Shown here piece after piece: positions 35,821 to 44,019 of a stretch of DNA of 64,000 nt. The DNA lies in assembly GCF_005601135.1 (NCBI RefSeq), contig NZ_CP039381.1:1299941-1363940 (forward strand). The letters are read 5' to 3'. The notes below the pieces were generated by a model. The model was not told the origin of the DNA. It saw only the letters and a list, made by a program, of their open reading frames with translations, and ran no database searches. Source of the stretch: Ruminococcus bovis. GTDB taxonomy: Bacteria > Bacillota > Clostridia > Oscillospirales > Acutalibacteraceae. The translations under genes were made by a program, and so were the position numbers. Every line of letters begins with the position of its first letter. Positions within the stretch are counted from its first letter, which is position 1.

Positions 35821-35968
35821 GTAGGGTCCAACATTGTTGGACCGTTACAAACTAGCCTTTATATAGGTACTTTGCCCTATATGGTAAGTTATAATTTTTA
35901 GTTTCTACATAGGACAATAATCCCATAGGTATCGCACTTTTTTACGGGCGAACGATGTTCGCCCCTAC
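35821..35968. repeat. Short element with inverted hairpin ends (MITE- or REP-like)
   Basis: The left end GTAGGG plus a perfect hairpin (GGTCCAACA/TGTTGGACC, 35825-35843) and the right end, whose reverse complement is GTAGGG plus a hairpin (GGGCGAAC/GTTCGCCC, 35946-35964), form 23-bp imperfect terminal inverted repeats around about 100 bases. No ORF lies inside. The surrounding 35677-36229 has no gene that I can support; it also contains the direct repeat ACATAGTTTACA at 36047-36058 and 36071-36082. Confidence 0.6.
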
Positions 35969-36197
35969 GACTGTAAGCCAAAATATGATATAAAATATGG
36001 TACAGTTTATGCTACAAAATAATATTGTATTATGAATTGTGCAACCACATAGTTTACAGTTTATACAAGGACATAGTTTACACTTTTCATATTTAATCAT
36101 CCCCACAAACCCAAATTTGCAGAAATGATTTATCTTCATATGCAGTAAAATTGAAAACCAAATTTATTTAAATTTATCTTTCTCACTTTAACCCACA

Positions 36198-36226
36198 GAC
36201 AAAATTAAAAATTTAATTTACAACTT
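36198..36226 (+). repeat. Left copy of the direct repeat flanking the insertion sequence
   Basis: AAAATTAAAAATTTAATTT followed by ACAACTT occurs here and again at 37368-37392 just outside the right end of the insertion sequence. It is AT-rich, so part of the match could be chance. It may be a duplicated or pre-existing target. Confidence 0.5.
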
Positions 36227-36259
36227 GTATGTGCTAAAATGATATGACCCAATAAAAAA

Positions 36260-36329
36260 GAGGAGTAACTTCAAAATATGGTATAATGGAATCGCTAAAA
36301 AACATTAACCTAAGAAAGAAGTACTCCTC
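36260..36329 (+). promoter_or_regulatory. IS leader: promoter -10 and readthrough-sensitive hairpin
   Basis: GAGGAGTAACTTC (36260-36272) is complementary to GAAGTACTCCTC (36318-36329) apart from one bulge; the right arm abuts the transposase ATG. The TATAAT at 36282-36287 lies between the arms, so only transcripts entering from outside can form the hairpin. Confidence 0.55.
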
Positions 36330-37273
36330 ATGAATATGATAACACAAGAAGCAAAGAAAAAGCAAGCCATAGTAAAATACGCACTAAGAAAAGGAAAAAG
36401 CAAAGCAAGTAGAGTGTACGGTGTAAGTCTTTCAAGCGTAAAGAGATGGTGTAACCAATATGACGGTACCTGGCAATCGCTATTGCCTAAATCACACAGA
36501 CCACATAGTCATCCTAACAGGCACACAAAAAGAGAAGAAAGACAAATTAGAAATTCTTTCAAAAAGTGCTATGAAAGATATGGATGGGATGGAGTATACA
36601 GTGATTTAAAGAGAAAAGGATATACAAGAAGCTACTCAGGAATGATATATGCAGCTAAAAGAATGGGCTTAGTAAAATATAAAAAGACCAAGAAAAAGAG
36701 CCGTAAGCATAGAAGATATCCGGAACTGTTAATACCTGGAGAAAAGGTGCAGATAGATGTAAAAGAAGTGCCATATAATTGCTTAAGAGGTAAGGCTTTA
36801 AGGGACGGAAAGCATTTTTATCAATGGACTGCAATAGATGAATGTACAAGGATGAGATTTGTATATGGGTTTGAAGAACATACACTGGAAAACTCAACCA
36901 AATTTTGAAAATGTTATTGAAAGAATTTCCGTTTAAAATACAGACTATTCAAACAGATAACGGAAGAGAGTTCACATATAAATATCAGAGCAGTGAAGTG
37001 AAAAGTCCTTTTGAAATAGAATTAAACAAACTAGGTATAAATCATAAATTAATACCACCACGAACACCTTGGCACAACGGAAAGGTAGAAAGAAGTCATA
37101 GAAACGACCAAAGATATTTCTATGAATGGGAAACATTCAGAAATATTGAAGAATTAAACACAAAATTAAAAGGACATTTGGAATGGAGTAATAACAAAAC
37201 AATGAGAACACTTGATTACAAGAGTCCAATGCAGTTATTGAGTGAAAAGTTAGAATTGAAATCCATTCATTAA
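36330..37273 (+). pseudogene. Frameshifted IS481-like transposase
   Basis: Two frames make one transposase of about 315 residues. The first part (36330-36908) has a helix-turn-helix (KSKASRVYGVSLSSVKRWCNQY) and the first catalytic Asp (QIDVKEV). The second part (to 37273) has the second Asp (QTDNGREF) and the Glu (HNGKVERSH). The break is at the T-run near 36903-36907: one additional T would restore ENSTKFLKMLLKEF. The heptamer there is not a good -1 slippery site, so loss of a T is the simplest reading; a sequencing error is possible. Confidence 0.85.
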
Positions 37274-37396
37274 TTAATATTCATAATCAAAAGTCAGTAA
37301 AACAAGCGAAATATTAAATCGTATTTTATTTTTACCCTAAAATGGGTCATATCTATTTACAACACAGAAAATTAAAAATTTAATTTACAACTTTCC

Positions 37397-37425
37397 TTGT
37401 ATTTTCTATGAAAAAACAGTATAAT
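37397..37425 (+). promoter_or_regulatory. Promoter of the membrane protein-pyrC-pyrE-pyrF unit
   Basis: TTGTAT and TATAAT are 17 bases apart, 46 bases before the start codon, just outside the right end of the insertion sequence. No PyrR-type attenuator is visible. Confidence 0.7.
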
Positions 37426-37470
37426 GGTAATGTGTATATTAGTATATTGGATTTCTATGGAGGAAAATAT

Positions 37471-38583
37471 ATGATAAACAAGGGAACGAAAAGACTATTA
37501 TCACTAATTGCAACTGTGATAATTATGATTTCTACTACATTAATAACAGTTTCCGGAGACACAGTTAGAGATTATAAGATTCAGGAAATTGGACTGAAAA
37601 TCAGCCTTCCTGCTTATATGAATGTTATTACCAGAGAAACATCAACTAATGATGAAGTTTATAAAAAGTACGGTACAAGCGGCAAGGACTTAACTGACCT
37701 TGATATGTACCTTGTAGCTTATTCTGCCGATGCAACACAGACACTTACTGTTACTGTTACAGAGGATAAGAATAGTAAAAAAGTAAAAAACTACAACACT
37801 TTAAGTGAAAGTCAGCTAAACACAATTAAAGATTCTTATCAAAAGAATGATGGTTGTGAAAGTTGTTCTATCGAAAATTACAACAATCTGGTTTATTTCA
37901 CTTCTATGATTCAGTCAAAAATCAATAACAGTACTGATGCAGAGGTTACTTACTCAATGCAGGGTGATACATTGGTTGACGGTAAGTATTATCATTTTAA
38001 CTTGGTTTCTGCTGACGGTGCAGTCAGTGATGACGATAAGGACCTTTTAAATTCTGTTCTTGAATCTGCAACATATGATAGTGAGAAAGGTTTTTGGGAT
38101 GCTAACATTATCACATTTGTTTGTATTGTTGGTGGTGTCTTAGTATTACTGATTATCTTTATCATTATCATCAGTCACAGAAGAAAGAAAAAGTTAAGAA
38201 AAAGACTAAGAGAAATTGATGAAGAAATCCATAATAACGACAGAAAGAGAAACAGAGAAAGAGACAGAGCAAGAAAAAATCGCCATACTGCTACAGGTGC
38301 AAACAGACCTGATGCTTTCTTTGACGGTGTAGATGGCTATGAAACTTCTGAAAATATGGATAAAATCGAGAGAGATTTAATCCGTGAGGCTCATAGAAAT
38401 GTAGAAAACCTAACTGAAGAACCAAAGAACACTAGTACGGATAAAGTAGATTATAGTGATTTCTTTGAAGAATATGAGAATACTAAAAATAACAGAACTA
38501 GCCAAAGACCTCCTAGAAGAGATAATTCTAGAAGAAACAAGAAGAATAAACGCTCTAAGGGTAGTTCCAGAAGAAAATTTTAA
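37471..38583 (+). CDS. Bitopic membrane protein with basic cytoplasmic tail, unknown function
   Basis: The 370-residue protein has a signal-like N-terminal helix (residues about 7-27), an extracytoplasmic domain of about 190 residues, a strong membrane helix (about 212-236) and a long Arg/Lys/Asp-rich cytoplasmic tail ending in SSRRKF. The start is set by ATGGAGGAAAATAT before ATG 37471; the frame is open further upstream. It ends two bases before pyrC, so it is in the pyrimidine transcript. I do not recognise the family, and no link to pyrimidine synthesis can be seen in the protein. Confidence 0.7.
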   Translation: MINKGTKRLLSLIATVIIMISTTLITVSGDTVRDYKIQEIGLKISLPAYMNVITRETSTNDEVYKKYGTSGKDLTDLDMYLVAYSADATQTLTVTVTEDKNSKKVKNYNTLSESQLNTIKDSYQKNDGCESCSIENYNNLVYFTSMIQSKINNSTDAEVTYSMQGDTLVDGKYYHFNLVSADGAVSDDDKDLLNSVLESATYDSEKGFWDANIITFVCIVGGVLVLLIIFIIIISHRRKKKLRKRLREIDEEIHNNDRKRNRERDRARKNRHTATGANRPDAFFDGVDGYETSENMDKIERDLIREAHRNVENLTEEPKNTSTDKVDYSDFFEEYENTKNNRTSQRPPRRDNSRRNKKNKRSKGSSRRKF

Positions 38584-38585
38584 GG

Positions 38586-39863
38586 GTGATTTTTATTAAC
38601 AGATTGATTATCGAGAATGTTCGTATCATTTCTCCGGAAGAACAAAGAGATGAGGTTGCTAATCTATATGTAAATAACGGTAGAATAGCAGACCCATTTA
38701 GAAAAACAGAACAAGACACAGTAATTGACGGTACAGGTCTTGTAGCAATGCCGGGTCTTGTTGACCTTCATGTTCACCTTCGTGATCCCGGTCAAGAAGA
38801 AAAGGAAGACATTATTACCGGTACTAATGCAGCAGCAGCCGGTGGTGTTACCAGCTTACTATGTATGCCAAACACTAACCCAACAATTGATAATGCCGGT
38901 GTAATCAGTTACATTAAAGAAAAAGCAAAGAACTGTAAGTCAAGAGTTTATATTGCCGGTTCAATTACAATGGGTCTTGAGGGTAAAGAACCTACTGACC
39001 TAAAAGCACTTAGAAAAGCCGGTGCTATCGGTCTTTCTGATGATGGCAGACCTGTACTTGACCCTGAAATTATGGCTTCTGCTATGAAGAAAGCCCCTGA
39101 ACTTGGTATGACAGTTGTTGCTCATTGTGAGGACCTTGAACTTGCTGACGGTGGCAAGATTAATGAAGGCAAAATGTCCAAAAAGCTAGGAATTAAGGGT
39201 ATTCCTGCCGAAGCTGAAGATAAAGGTACAAAGAGAGAAATTAACTTAGCTAAAGAGAATAATGTACCGATTCATGTTTGTCATGTAAGCACAAAGACTT
39301 CTGTACAAATGATTAGAGAGGCTAAGGAAGATGGTGTTAAGGTTACTGCCGAAACAGCACCACATTACTTTACTTTAACAGAAGATGTTCTTGAGAAAAG
39401 GGATGCCGATTACAGAATGAACCCACCTCTAAGAACAGAAGAAGATAGATTAGCAATTATAGAAGGTCTTGCTGACGGTACACTTGATTGTATTGCAACA
39501 GACCATGCTCCTCATACAGAAGAGGATAAAAAGGATTTTGAGAAAGCACCTAACGGCTCTATCGGTATGGAAACTTCATTAGCAGCAGCACTAACAGTGC
39601 TATACCATAATGGAGACTTTTCTCTACTTGATATTGCAAAGTTAATGAGTACAACACCTGCAAAGATTCTAAAAATCAATGCCGGTTCTCTAAAGACAGG
39701 TGCTTTGGCTGATATTGCCCTTGTAGATGTTGACAAGGAATGGATTGTTGACAGAGATAAGCTACATGGCAAAAGTAAGAACACACCTTTCAAGGGTATG
39801 AAAATGAAAGGTAAGGTTGTAAAGACTATCCTTGAAGGCAAGGTAGTTTTTGAAGAAGACTGA
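38586..39863 (+). CDS. pyrC: Dihydroorotase
   Basis: PyrC cyclises carbamoyl aspartate to dihydroorotate. The 425-residue protein is of the class I amidohydrolase type, with the zinc ligands in DLHVHLRDPG, HCEDLEL, HVCHVST and DHAPHT. The GTG at 38586 is the first in-frame start; a TTG at 38604 would give the more usual MIIENVRI beginning but is farther from GGGTGAT. The exact start is therefore uncertain. pyrE and pyrF follow. Confidence 0.95.
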   Translation: MIFINRLIIENVRIISPEEQRDEVANLYVNNGRIADPFRKTEQDTVIDGTGLVAMPGLVDLHVHLRDPGQEEKEDIITGTNAAAAGGVTSLLCMPNTNPTIDNAGVISYIKEKAKNCKSRVYIAGSITMGLEGKEPTDLKALRKAGAIGLSDDGRPVLDPEIMASAMKKAPELGMTVVAHCEDLELADGGKINEGKMSKKLGIKGIPAEAEDKGTKREINLAKENNVPIHVCHVSTKTSVQMIREAKEDGVKVTAETAPHYFTLTEDVLEKRDADYRMNPPLRTEEDRLAIIEGLADGTLDCIATDHAPHTEEDKKDFEKAPNGSIGMETSLAAALTVLYHNGDFSLLDIAKLMSTTPAKILKINAGSLKTGALADIALVDVDKEWIVDRDKLHGKSKNTPFKGMKMKGKVVKTILEGKVVFEED

Positions 39864-39929
39864 CTATATAATTAGTTTCATATAAATTAGTTATTAATAA
39901 GTTTAAAATATATAAAAAGGAGTAAAAAA

Positions 39930-40595
39930 ATGGGTAATGGACTTACTTACAAAGAAGAATTTATTAAATTTATGGTAAATGGTGGTATTCTTCGTTTCGG
40001 GGAATTCACTCTAAAGAGTGGTAGATTGTCGCCATATTTCATCAATACAGGCAACTACAAGTCTGGCTCTCAGATTTCCAAACTTGGTGAATTCTATGCT
40101 GAATGTATTATGGATAACAACATTAAGGGTGACGCTATCTTTGGTCCAGCCTATAAGGGTATCCCTCTTGCAATTGCAACAGGTATTATCCTTAACAACA
40201 AATTCGGTGTTGATATGAACTATTGCTTTGATAGAAAAGAAGTCAAGGACCACGGTGAAGGTGGTATGATTATCGGCTATCAGTTTGGCGAAAATGATAC
40301 ACTTGTATTTGTTGATGATGTTATTACTTCCGGTAAAGCACTAAGAGAGTCAATGGAAAAAATCAAGGGTATCTGTAACGCAAATGTTAAGGATATGGTT
40401 ATTTCTGTTGATAGAATGGAAATCGGTAAGGGTGGCAAGAAGTCTGCCGTTCAAGAAGTGGAAGAAGAATTTGGTATCAAAGTTCACTCTGTAGTTACAA
40501 TGGACGATATTATTAAGGCTATTGAAGATGGTGTTGTTGAAGGTAAAGAACACCTAGACGCTATGAAGAAGTACAGAGAAACTTATGGTGTTTAA
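39930..40595 (+). CDS. pyrE: Orotate phosphoribosyltransferase
   Basis: PyrE makes orotidine monophosphate from orotate and PRPP. The 221 residues include LKSGRLSPYFINTG, GPAYKGIPLA, the flexible-loop Lys/His region DRKEVKDHGEGG and the PRPP motif LVFVDDVITSGKALRE. AAAAAGGAGTAAAAAA precedes the ATG. The 66-base gap after pyrC has no clear promoter. Confidence 0.96.
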   Translation: MGNGLTYKEEFIKFMVNGGILRFGEFTLKSGRLSPYFINTGNYKSGSQISKLGEFYAECIMDNNIKGDAIFGPAYKGIPLAIATGIILNNKFGVDMNYCFDRKEVKDHGEGGMIIGYQFGENDTLVFVDDVITSGKALRESMEKIKGICNANVKDMVISVDRMEIGKGGKKSAVQEVEEEFGIKVHSVVTMDDIIKAIEDGVVEGKEHLDAMKKYRETYGV

Positions 40596-40610
40596 GAAGG
40601 AGAATTTATT

Positions 40611-41549
40611 ATGTCATTTGATAGACTAATTGAGAAAATTGTAGAAAAGCAAAACCCAACTGTTGCAGGTCTTGACCCAAAACTAGCTTACATTCCTGAA
40701 TATATTAAGGAAGAATCATTTAAAAAGTATGGCAAGACACTTGAGGGTGCTGCTGATGCAATTCTTACATATAACAAAGGTTTAATTGATGAACTTTATG
40801 ATATTGTTCCGGCAGTAAAGCCACAATGTGCATATTATGAAATGTACGGTTGGTACGGTGTAAGAGCTTTAGCAGAAACTATTAAGTATGCTAAGTCAAA
40901 GGGTATGTTTGTTATTACAGACGGTAAGAGAAACGATATTGGTACAACTATGGAAGCATATGCTATTGCTCACCTTGGTGAAACTGATATTGACGGTGAA
41001 AAGGAAGAAGCTTTTGGTGGCGATGCATTAACAGTAAACGGCTACCTAGGTTCTGACGGTATTAACCCTCTACTAACAATTTGTGAAGAAAAAGACAAGG
41101 GTATCTTTGTTCTAGTTAAAACATCTAACCCATCATCAGGTGAATTACAGAACCTTGAATTCAGAGGTGACGAAACAGTTTACCTACATATGGGCAGAAT
41201 GTGTGAAGATTGGGGCAAAAAGGTAGTTGGCAAGTATGGTTACAGTGGCGTAGGTGCAGTTGTAGGTGCAACATATCCTGAAATGCTAACTGAACTAAGA
41301 GGTGAACTTCCTAAGACATTCTTCCTAGTACCCGGTTATGGTGCTCAGGGTGGTGGTGCTAATGACTGTAAGGGTGCATTTGACCAGAACGGTATTGGTG
41401 CTATTGTTAACTCATCAAGAGGCATTATGTGTGCATGGCAGAAGATTGAAGGCCTTGATGAAAAGGATTATGCTAAGGCTGCAAGACAGGAAGCTATCCG
41501 TATGAGAGATGACCTAAAGTCTGTTATTGGTGAAATGAAGTTAAAGTAA
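40611..41549 (+). CDS. pyrF: Orotidine 5'-phosphate decarboxylase (group 2 type)
   Basis: PyrF decarboxylates OMP to UMP. At 312 residues it is the longer type, with AGLDPKLAYIPEY near the start, the catalytic DGKRNDIGTT, VKTSNPSSGELQ and GAVVGATYPEML. AAGGAGAATTTATT precedes the ATG, 15 bases after pyrE. Confidence 0.95.
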   Translation: MSFDRLIEKIVEKQNPTVAGLDPKLAYIPEYIKEESFKKYGKTLEGAADAILTYNKGLIDELYDIVPAVKPQCAYYEMYGWYGVRALAETIKYAKSKGMFVITDGKRNDIGTTMEAYAIAHLGETDIDGEKEEAFGGDALTVNGYLGSDGINPLLTICEEKDKGIFVLVKTSNPSSGELQNLEFRGDETVYLHMGRMCEDWGKKVVGKYGYSGVGAVVGATYPEMLTELRGELPKTFFLVPGYGAQGGGANDCKGAFDQNGIGAIVNSSRGIMCAWQKIEGLDEKDYAKAARQEAIRMRDDLKSVIGEMKLK

Positions 41550-41626
41550 TTTTTTACAGTTTAACCTTGTTAACAAAAAGTTTACTTTTGCATAATGATT
41601 TGTACATTATGTAAAAAGTTAATTTG

Positions 41627-41655
41627 TTGACTTTAAGATGTTAAAGTAATATAAT
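41627..41655 (+). promoter_or_regulatory. Promoter for serC-serA
   Basis: TTGACT and TATAAT are 17 bases apart, 79 bases upstream of serC. Confidence 0.85.
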
Positions 41656-41733
41656 TTTATTAGTGATTTATGAGTATAATCGACTTAACTGTCGGTTTGA
41701 AATATTTTGATATCAGATAAGGAGATTTTTAAA

Positions 41734-42819
41734 ATGTCAAGAGTCTATAATTTTTCAGCAGGTCCATCAATGTTACCTGAACCGGTTCTAAAGAAAGCAG
41801 CAGATGAAATGCTTGATTATCAGGGTTGCGGTCAGTCCGTAATGGAAATGTCACACAGAAGTAAGCAGTTTGATGGTATCATCAAGGATTGCGAAGCATT
41901 ACTAAGAGAAGTAATGAATATTCCTGATAACTACAAGGTTCTATTCCTACAGGGTGGTTGTTCTTCACAGTTTGCTATGGTTCCAATGAACCTAATGAAC
42001 AAGAATAACAAGGCTGACTATGTTATCACAGGTCAGTGGGCTAAGAAAGCTGCTAAAGAAGCTGCCAGATATGGTGAAGTTAATATTGTTGCATCTTCCG
42101 AAGACAAGACTTTCACATATATTCCTAAGCTAGACAAATCAACATTCTCTAAGGATGCTGACTATTTCTATATTTGTATGAACAATACAATTTACGGTAC
42201 TGTTTATCACGAACTACCAGACACAGGTGATATTCCACTTGTAGCTGATATTTCTTCTTGCATTATGAGTGAACCAATTGATGTTAGCAAGTTTGGTTGC
42301 CTAATTGCCGGTGCTCAGAAGAACCTTGCTCCTGCAGGTCTAACAATTGTTATTATTCGTGAAGACCTAATCGGCAATGCAATGGATATTACTCCAACAA
42401 TGTTTAACTACAAGACTCATGCAGATGCAAATTCTCTATTCAACACACCTCCATGCTGGACAATTTATGTTGCAAAGCTAGTTCTTGAATGGATTAAGAA
42501 CGAAGTTGGTGGCCTAGATAAGATGAAAGAACTTAACGAAAAGAAAGCTAAGGTTCTTTATGACTTCCTAGATAACTCAAAGCTATTTAAGGGTACAGTA
42601 GTTAAAGAAGACAGAAGCCTTATGAATGTTCCTTTCGTTACAGGCGACAAGGATATGGACGCTAAGTTTGTTGAAGAAGCAACTAAGGCAGGTTTCGTTA
42701 ACATTAAGGGTCACCGTACTGTTGGTGGTATGAGAGCTTCTATCTACAATGCTATGCCATATGAAGGCGTTGAAAAGCTAGTAGAATTTATGAAGAAGTT
42801 TGAAGAAGAAAACGCTTAA
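41734..42819 (+). CDS. serC: Phosphoserine aminotransferase
   Basis: SerC converts 3-phosphohydroxypyruvate and glutamate to phosphoserine. It has YNFSAGPSMLPEPVL, GGCSSQFAMVPMN and the PLP-Lys in GAQKNLAPAGLTIVI. The frame is open to 41707, but AAGGAG and nine bases before ATG 41734 set the start (361 residues). serA follows 31 bases on, giving two steps of serine synthesis in one unit. Confidence 0.96.
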   Translation: MSRVYNFSAGPSMLPEPVLKKAADEMLDYQGCGQSVMEMSHRSKQFDGIIKDCEALLREVMNIPDNYKVLFLQGGCSSQFAMVPMNLMNKNNKADYVITGQWAKKAAKEAARYGEVNIVASSEDKTFTYIPKLDKSTFSKDADYFYICMNNTIYGTVYHELPDTGDIPLVADISSCIMSEPIDVSKFGCLIAGAQKNLAPAGLTIVIIREDLIGNAMDITPTMFNYKTHADANSLFNTPPCWTIYVAKLVLEWIKNEVGGLDKMKELNEKKAKVLYDFLDNSKLFKGTVVKEDRSLMNVPFVTGDKDMDAKFVEEATKAGFVNIKGHRTVGGMRASIYNAMPYEGVEKLVEFMKKFEEENA

Positions 42820-42850
42820 TCAAGTCTATTTATTGTGAGGAGAATTACTG

Positions 42851-43969
42851 ATGTACAATGTACTAACTTTAAATAAAATCGCTAAGTGTGGTACAGACAT
42901 TCTTGGCGATAACTATACAGTTTCTGATAATGAAACAAATCCTGTTGCTGTTCTTGTTCGTTCAGCATCAATGCACGAAATGGAAATGCCTGAAAGCCTA
43001 CTTGCTATTGCAAGAGCAGGTGCAGGTGTTAACAACATTCCTATTAAGGATTGTGCAGAAAAGGGTATCGTAGTATTTAACTCACCCGGTGCTAATGCTA
43101 ATGCAGTTAAGGAACTTGTTGTTGCAGGTCTGTTAATGTCTTCAAGAAAGATTGTTAACGGTATTGAATGGGCTAAGACTCTAAAGGGCAACGGTGATCA
43201 GGTTGGCAAAATGGTTGAAAAAGGTAAGTCAAACTTTGCCGGTCCTGAAATTATGGGCAAAACATTAGGTGTTATCGGTCTTGGTGCTATCGGTATCAAG
43301 GTTGCTAATGTAGCTTCAGCTTTAGGTATGAAGGTTGTTGGTTGCGACCCATTCCTAAGTGAAGCAAATAAGGCTAAGTTAGTTGACTGTAAGATTGTTG
43401 AAACTAACGATGAAGTTTATGCAGAAGCTGACTATATCACAGTTCATGTTCCTCTAAATGACGGTACTCGTGGTATGATTAATAAAGAAACAATCAGCAA
43501 GATGAAAGACGGTGTAAGAGTTCTTAACTATAGCCGTGACGGTCTTGTAAATTCAACAGATATTCTTGATGCACTAAAGAGTGGCAAGATGAGTGCTTAT
43601 GTAACTGACTTTGCTACAGATGATATTCTTGGTGAAGATGGTGTTATTGCAATGCCTCACCTAGGTGCTTCAACTCCTGAAAGTGAAGACAACTGTGCTG
43701 TTATGGCAGCAACAGAAGTTAAGGATTACCTAGAAAACGGTAATATCGTAAACTCTGTAAACCTACCTTGTCTATCAAAGGATAAGACAGGTGGCACAAG
43801 AGTATGTGTAATTGCTAAAGCTGATGCTGATACAGATGCTATTGTAAAGGCAACAGGTTCTGATGACTTTGCAACTGCTACAAGAGGTGATTTTAGCTAC
43901 ACAATTATTGATAATGCTACAAACACAGAAGTTAATGTTGATGGTGTTATCAAGGTAAGAAGTCTATAA
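42851..43969 (+). CDS. serA: D-3-phosphoglycerate dehydrogenase
   Basis: SerA oxidises 3-phosphoglycerate with NAD. The 372 residues have ARAGAGVNNIP, the Rossmann loop GLGAIGIKVAN, a catalytic Arg in YSRDGLVN and the His in MPHLGASTPESEDN. After the catalytic core, about 60 residues resemble a short ACT-like end. GTGAGGAGAATTACT precedes the ATG. It is coupled with serC, with no terminator before the next secreted-protein gene. Confidence 0.95.
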   Translation: MYNVLTLNKIAKCGTDILGDNYTVSDNETNPVAVLVRSASMHEMEMPESLLAIARAGAGVNNIPIKDCAEKGIVVFNSPGANANAVKELVVAGLLMSSRKIVNGIEWAKTLKGNGDQVGKMVEKGKSNFAGPEIMGKTLGVIGLGAIGIKVANVASALGMKVVGCDPFLSEANKAKLVDCKIVETNDEVYAEADYITVHVPLNDGTRGMINKETISKMKDGVRVLNYSRDGLVNSTDILDALKSGKMSAYVTDFATDDILGEDGVIAMPHLGASTPESEDNCAVMAATEVKDYLENGNIVNSVNLPCLSKDKTGGTRVCVIAKADADTDAIVKATGSDDFATATRGDFSYTIIDNATNTEVNVDGVIKVRSL

Positions 43970-44019
43970 TTATGAGCTTAAATTTTTAGATTAATATTAT
44001 TAAAAAGGAGGTCAAAACA

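Larger units (their letters stand above)
36230..37364 (+). mobile_element. IS481/IS3-like insertion sequence, 1135 bp, inactivated
   Basis: Terminal inverted repeats of 22 bp match at 18 positions: the left at 36230-36251 and the right at 37343-37364, both ending inward in GATATGACCCA. Inside is one transposase gene broken by a frameshift. An internal promoter (TATAAT at 36282-36287) and a leader hairpin (36260-36329) precede it. The single long transposase with an N-terminal helix-turn-helix and an rve-type DDE core points to the IS481 group. Confidence 0.8.

Noticed and set aside
35942-36139. Minus-strand 65-codon Cys-rich frame
   Set aside because: No ribosome site at the first Met, runs into the hairpin end of the repeat element, and its Cys come from the repeated ACATAGTTTACA motif; probably not coding.
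36898-36912. Programmed -1 frameshift in the transposase
   Set aside because: The bases at the junction do not form an X XXY YYZ slippery heptamer in frame and no stimulatory stem is evident; an inactivating loss of a T is simpler.
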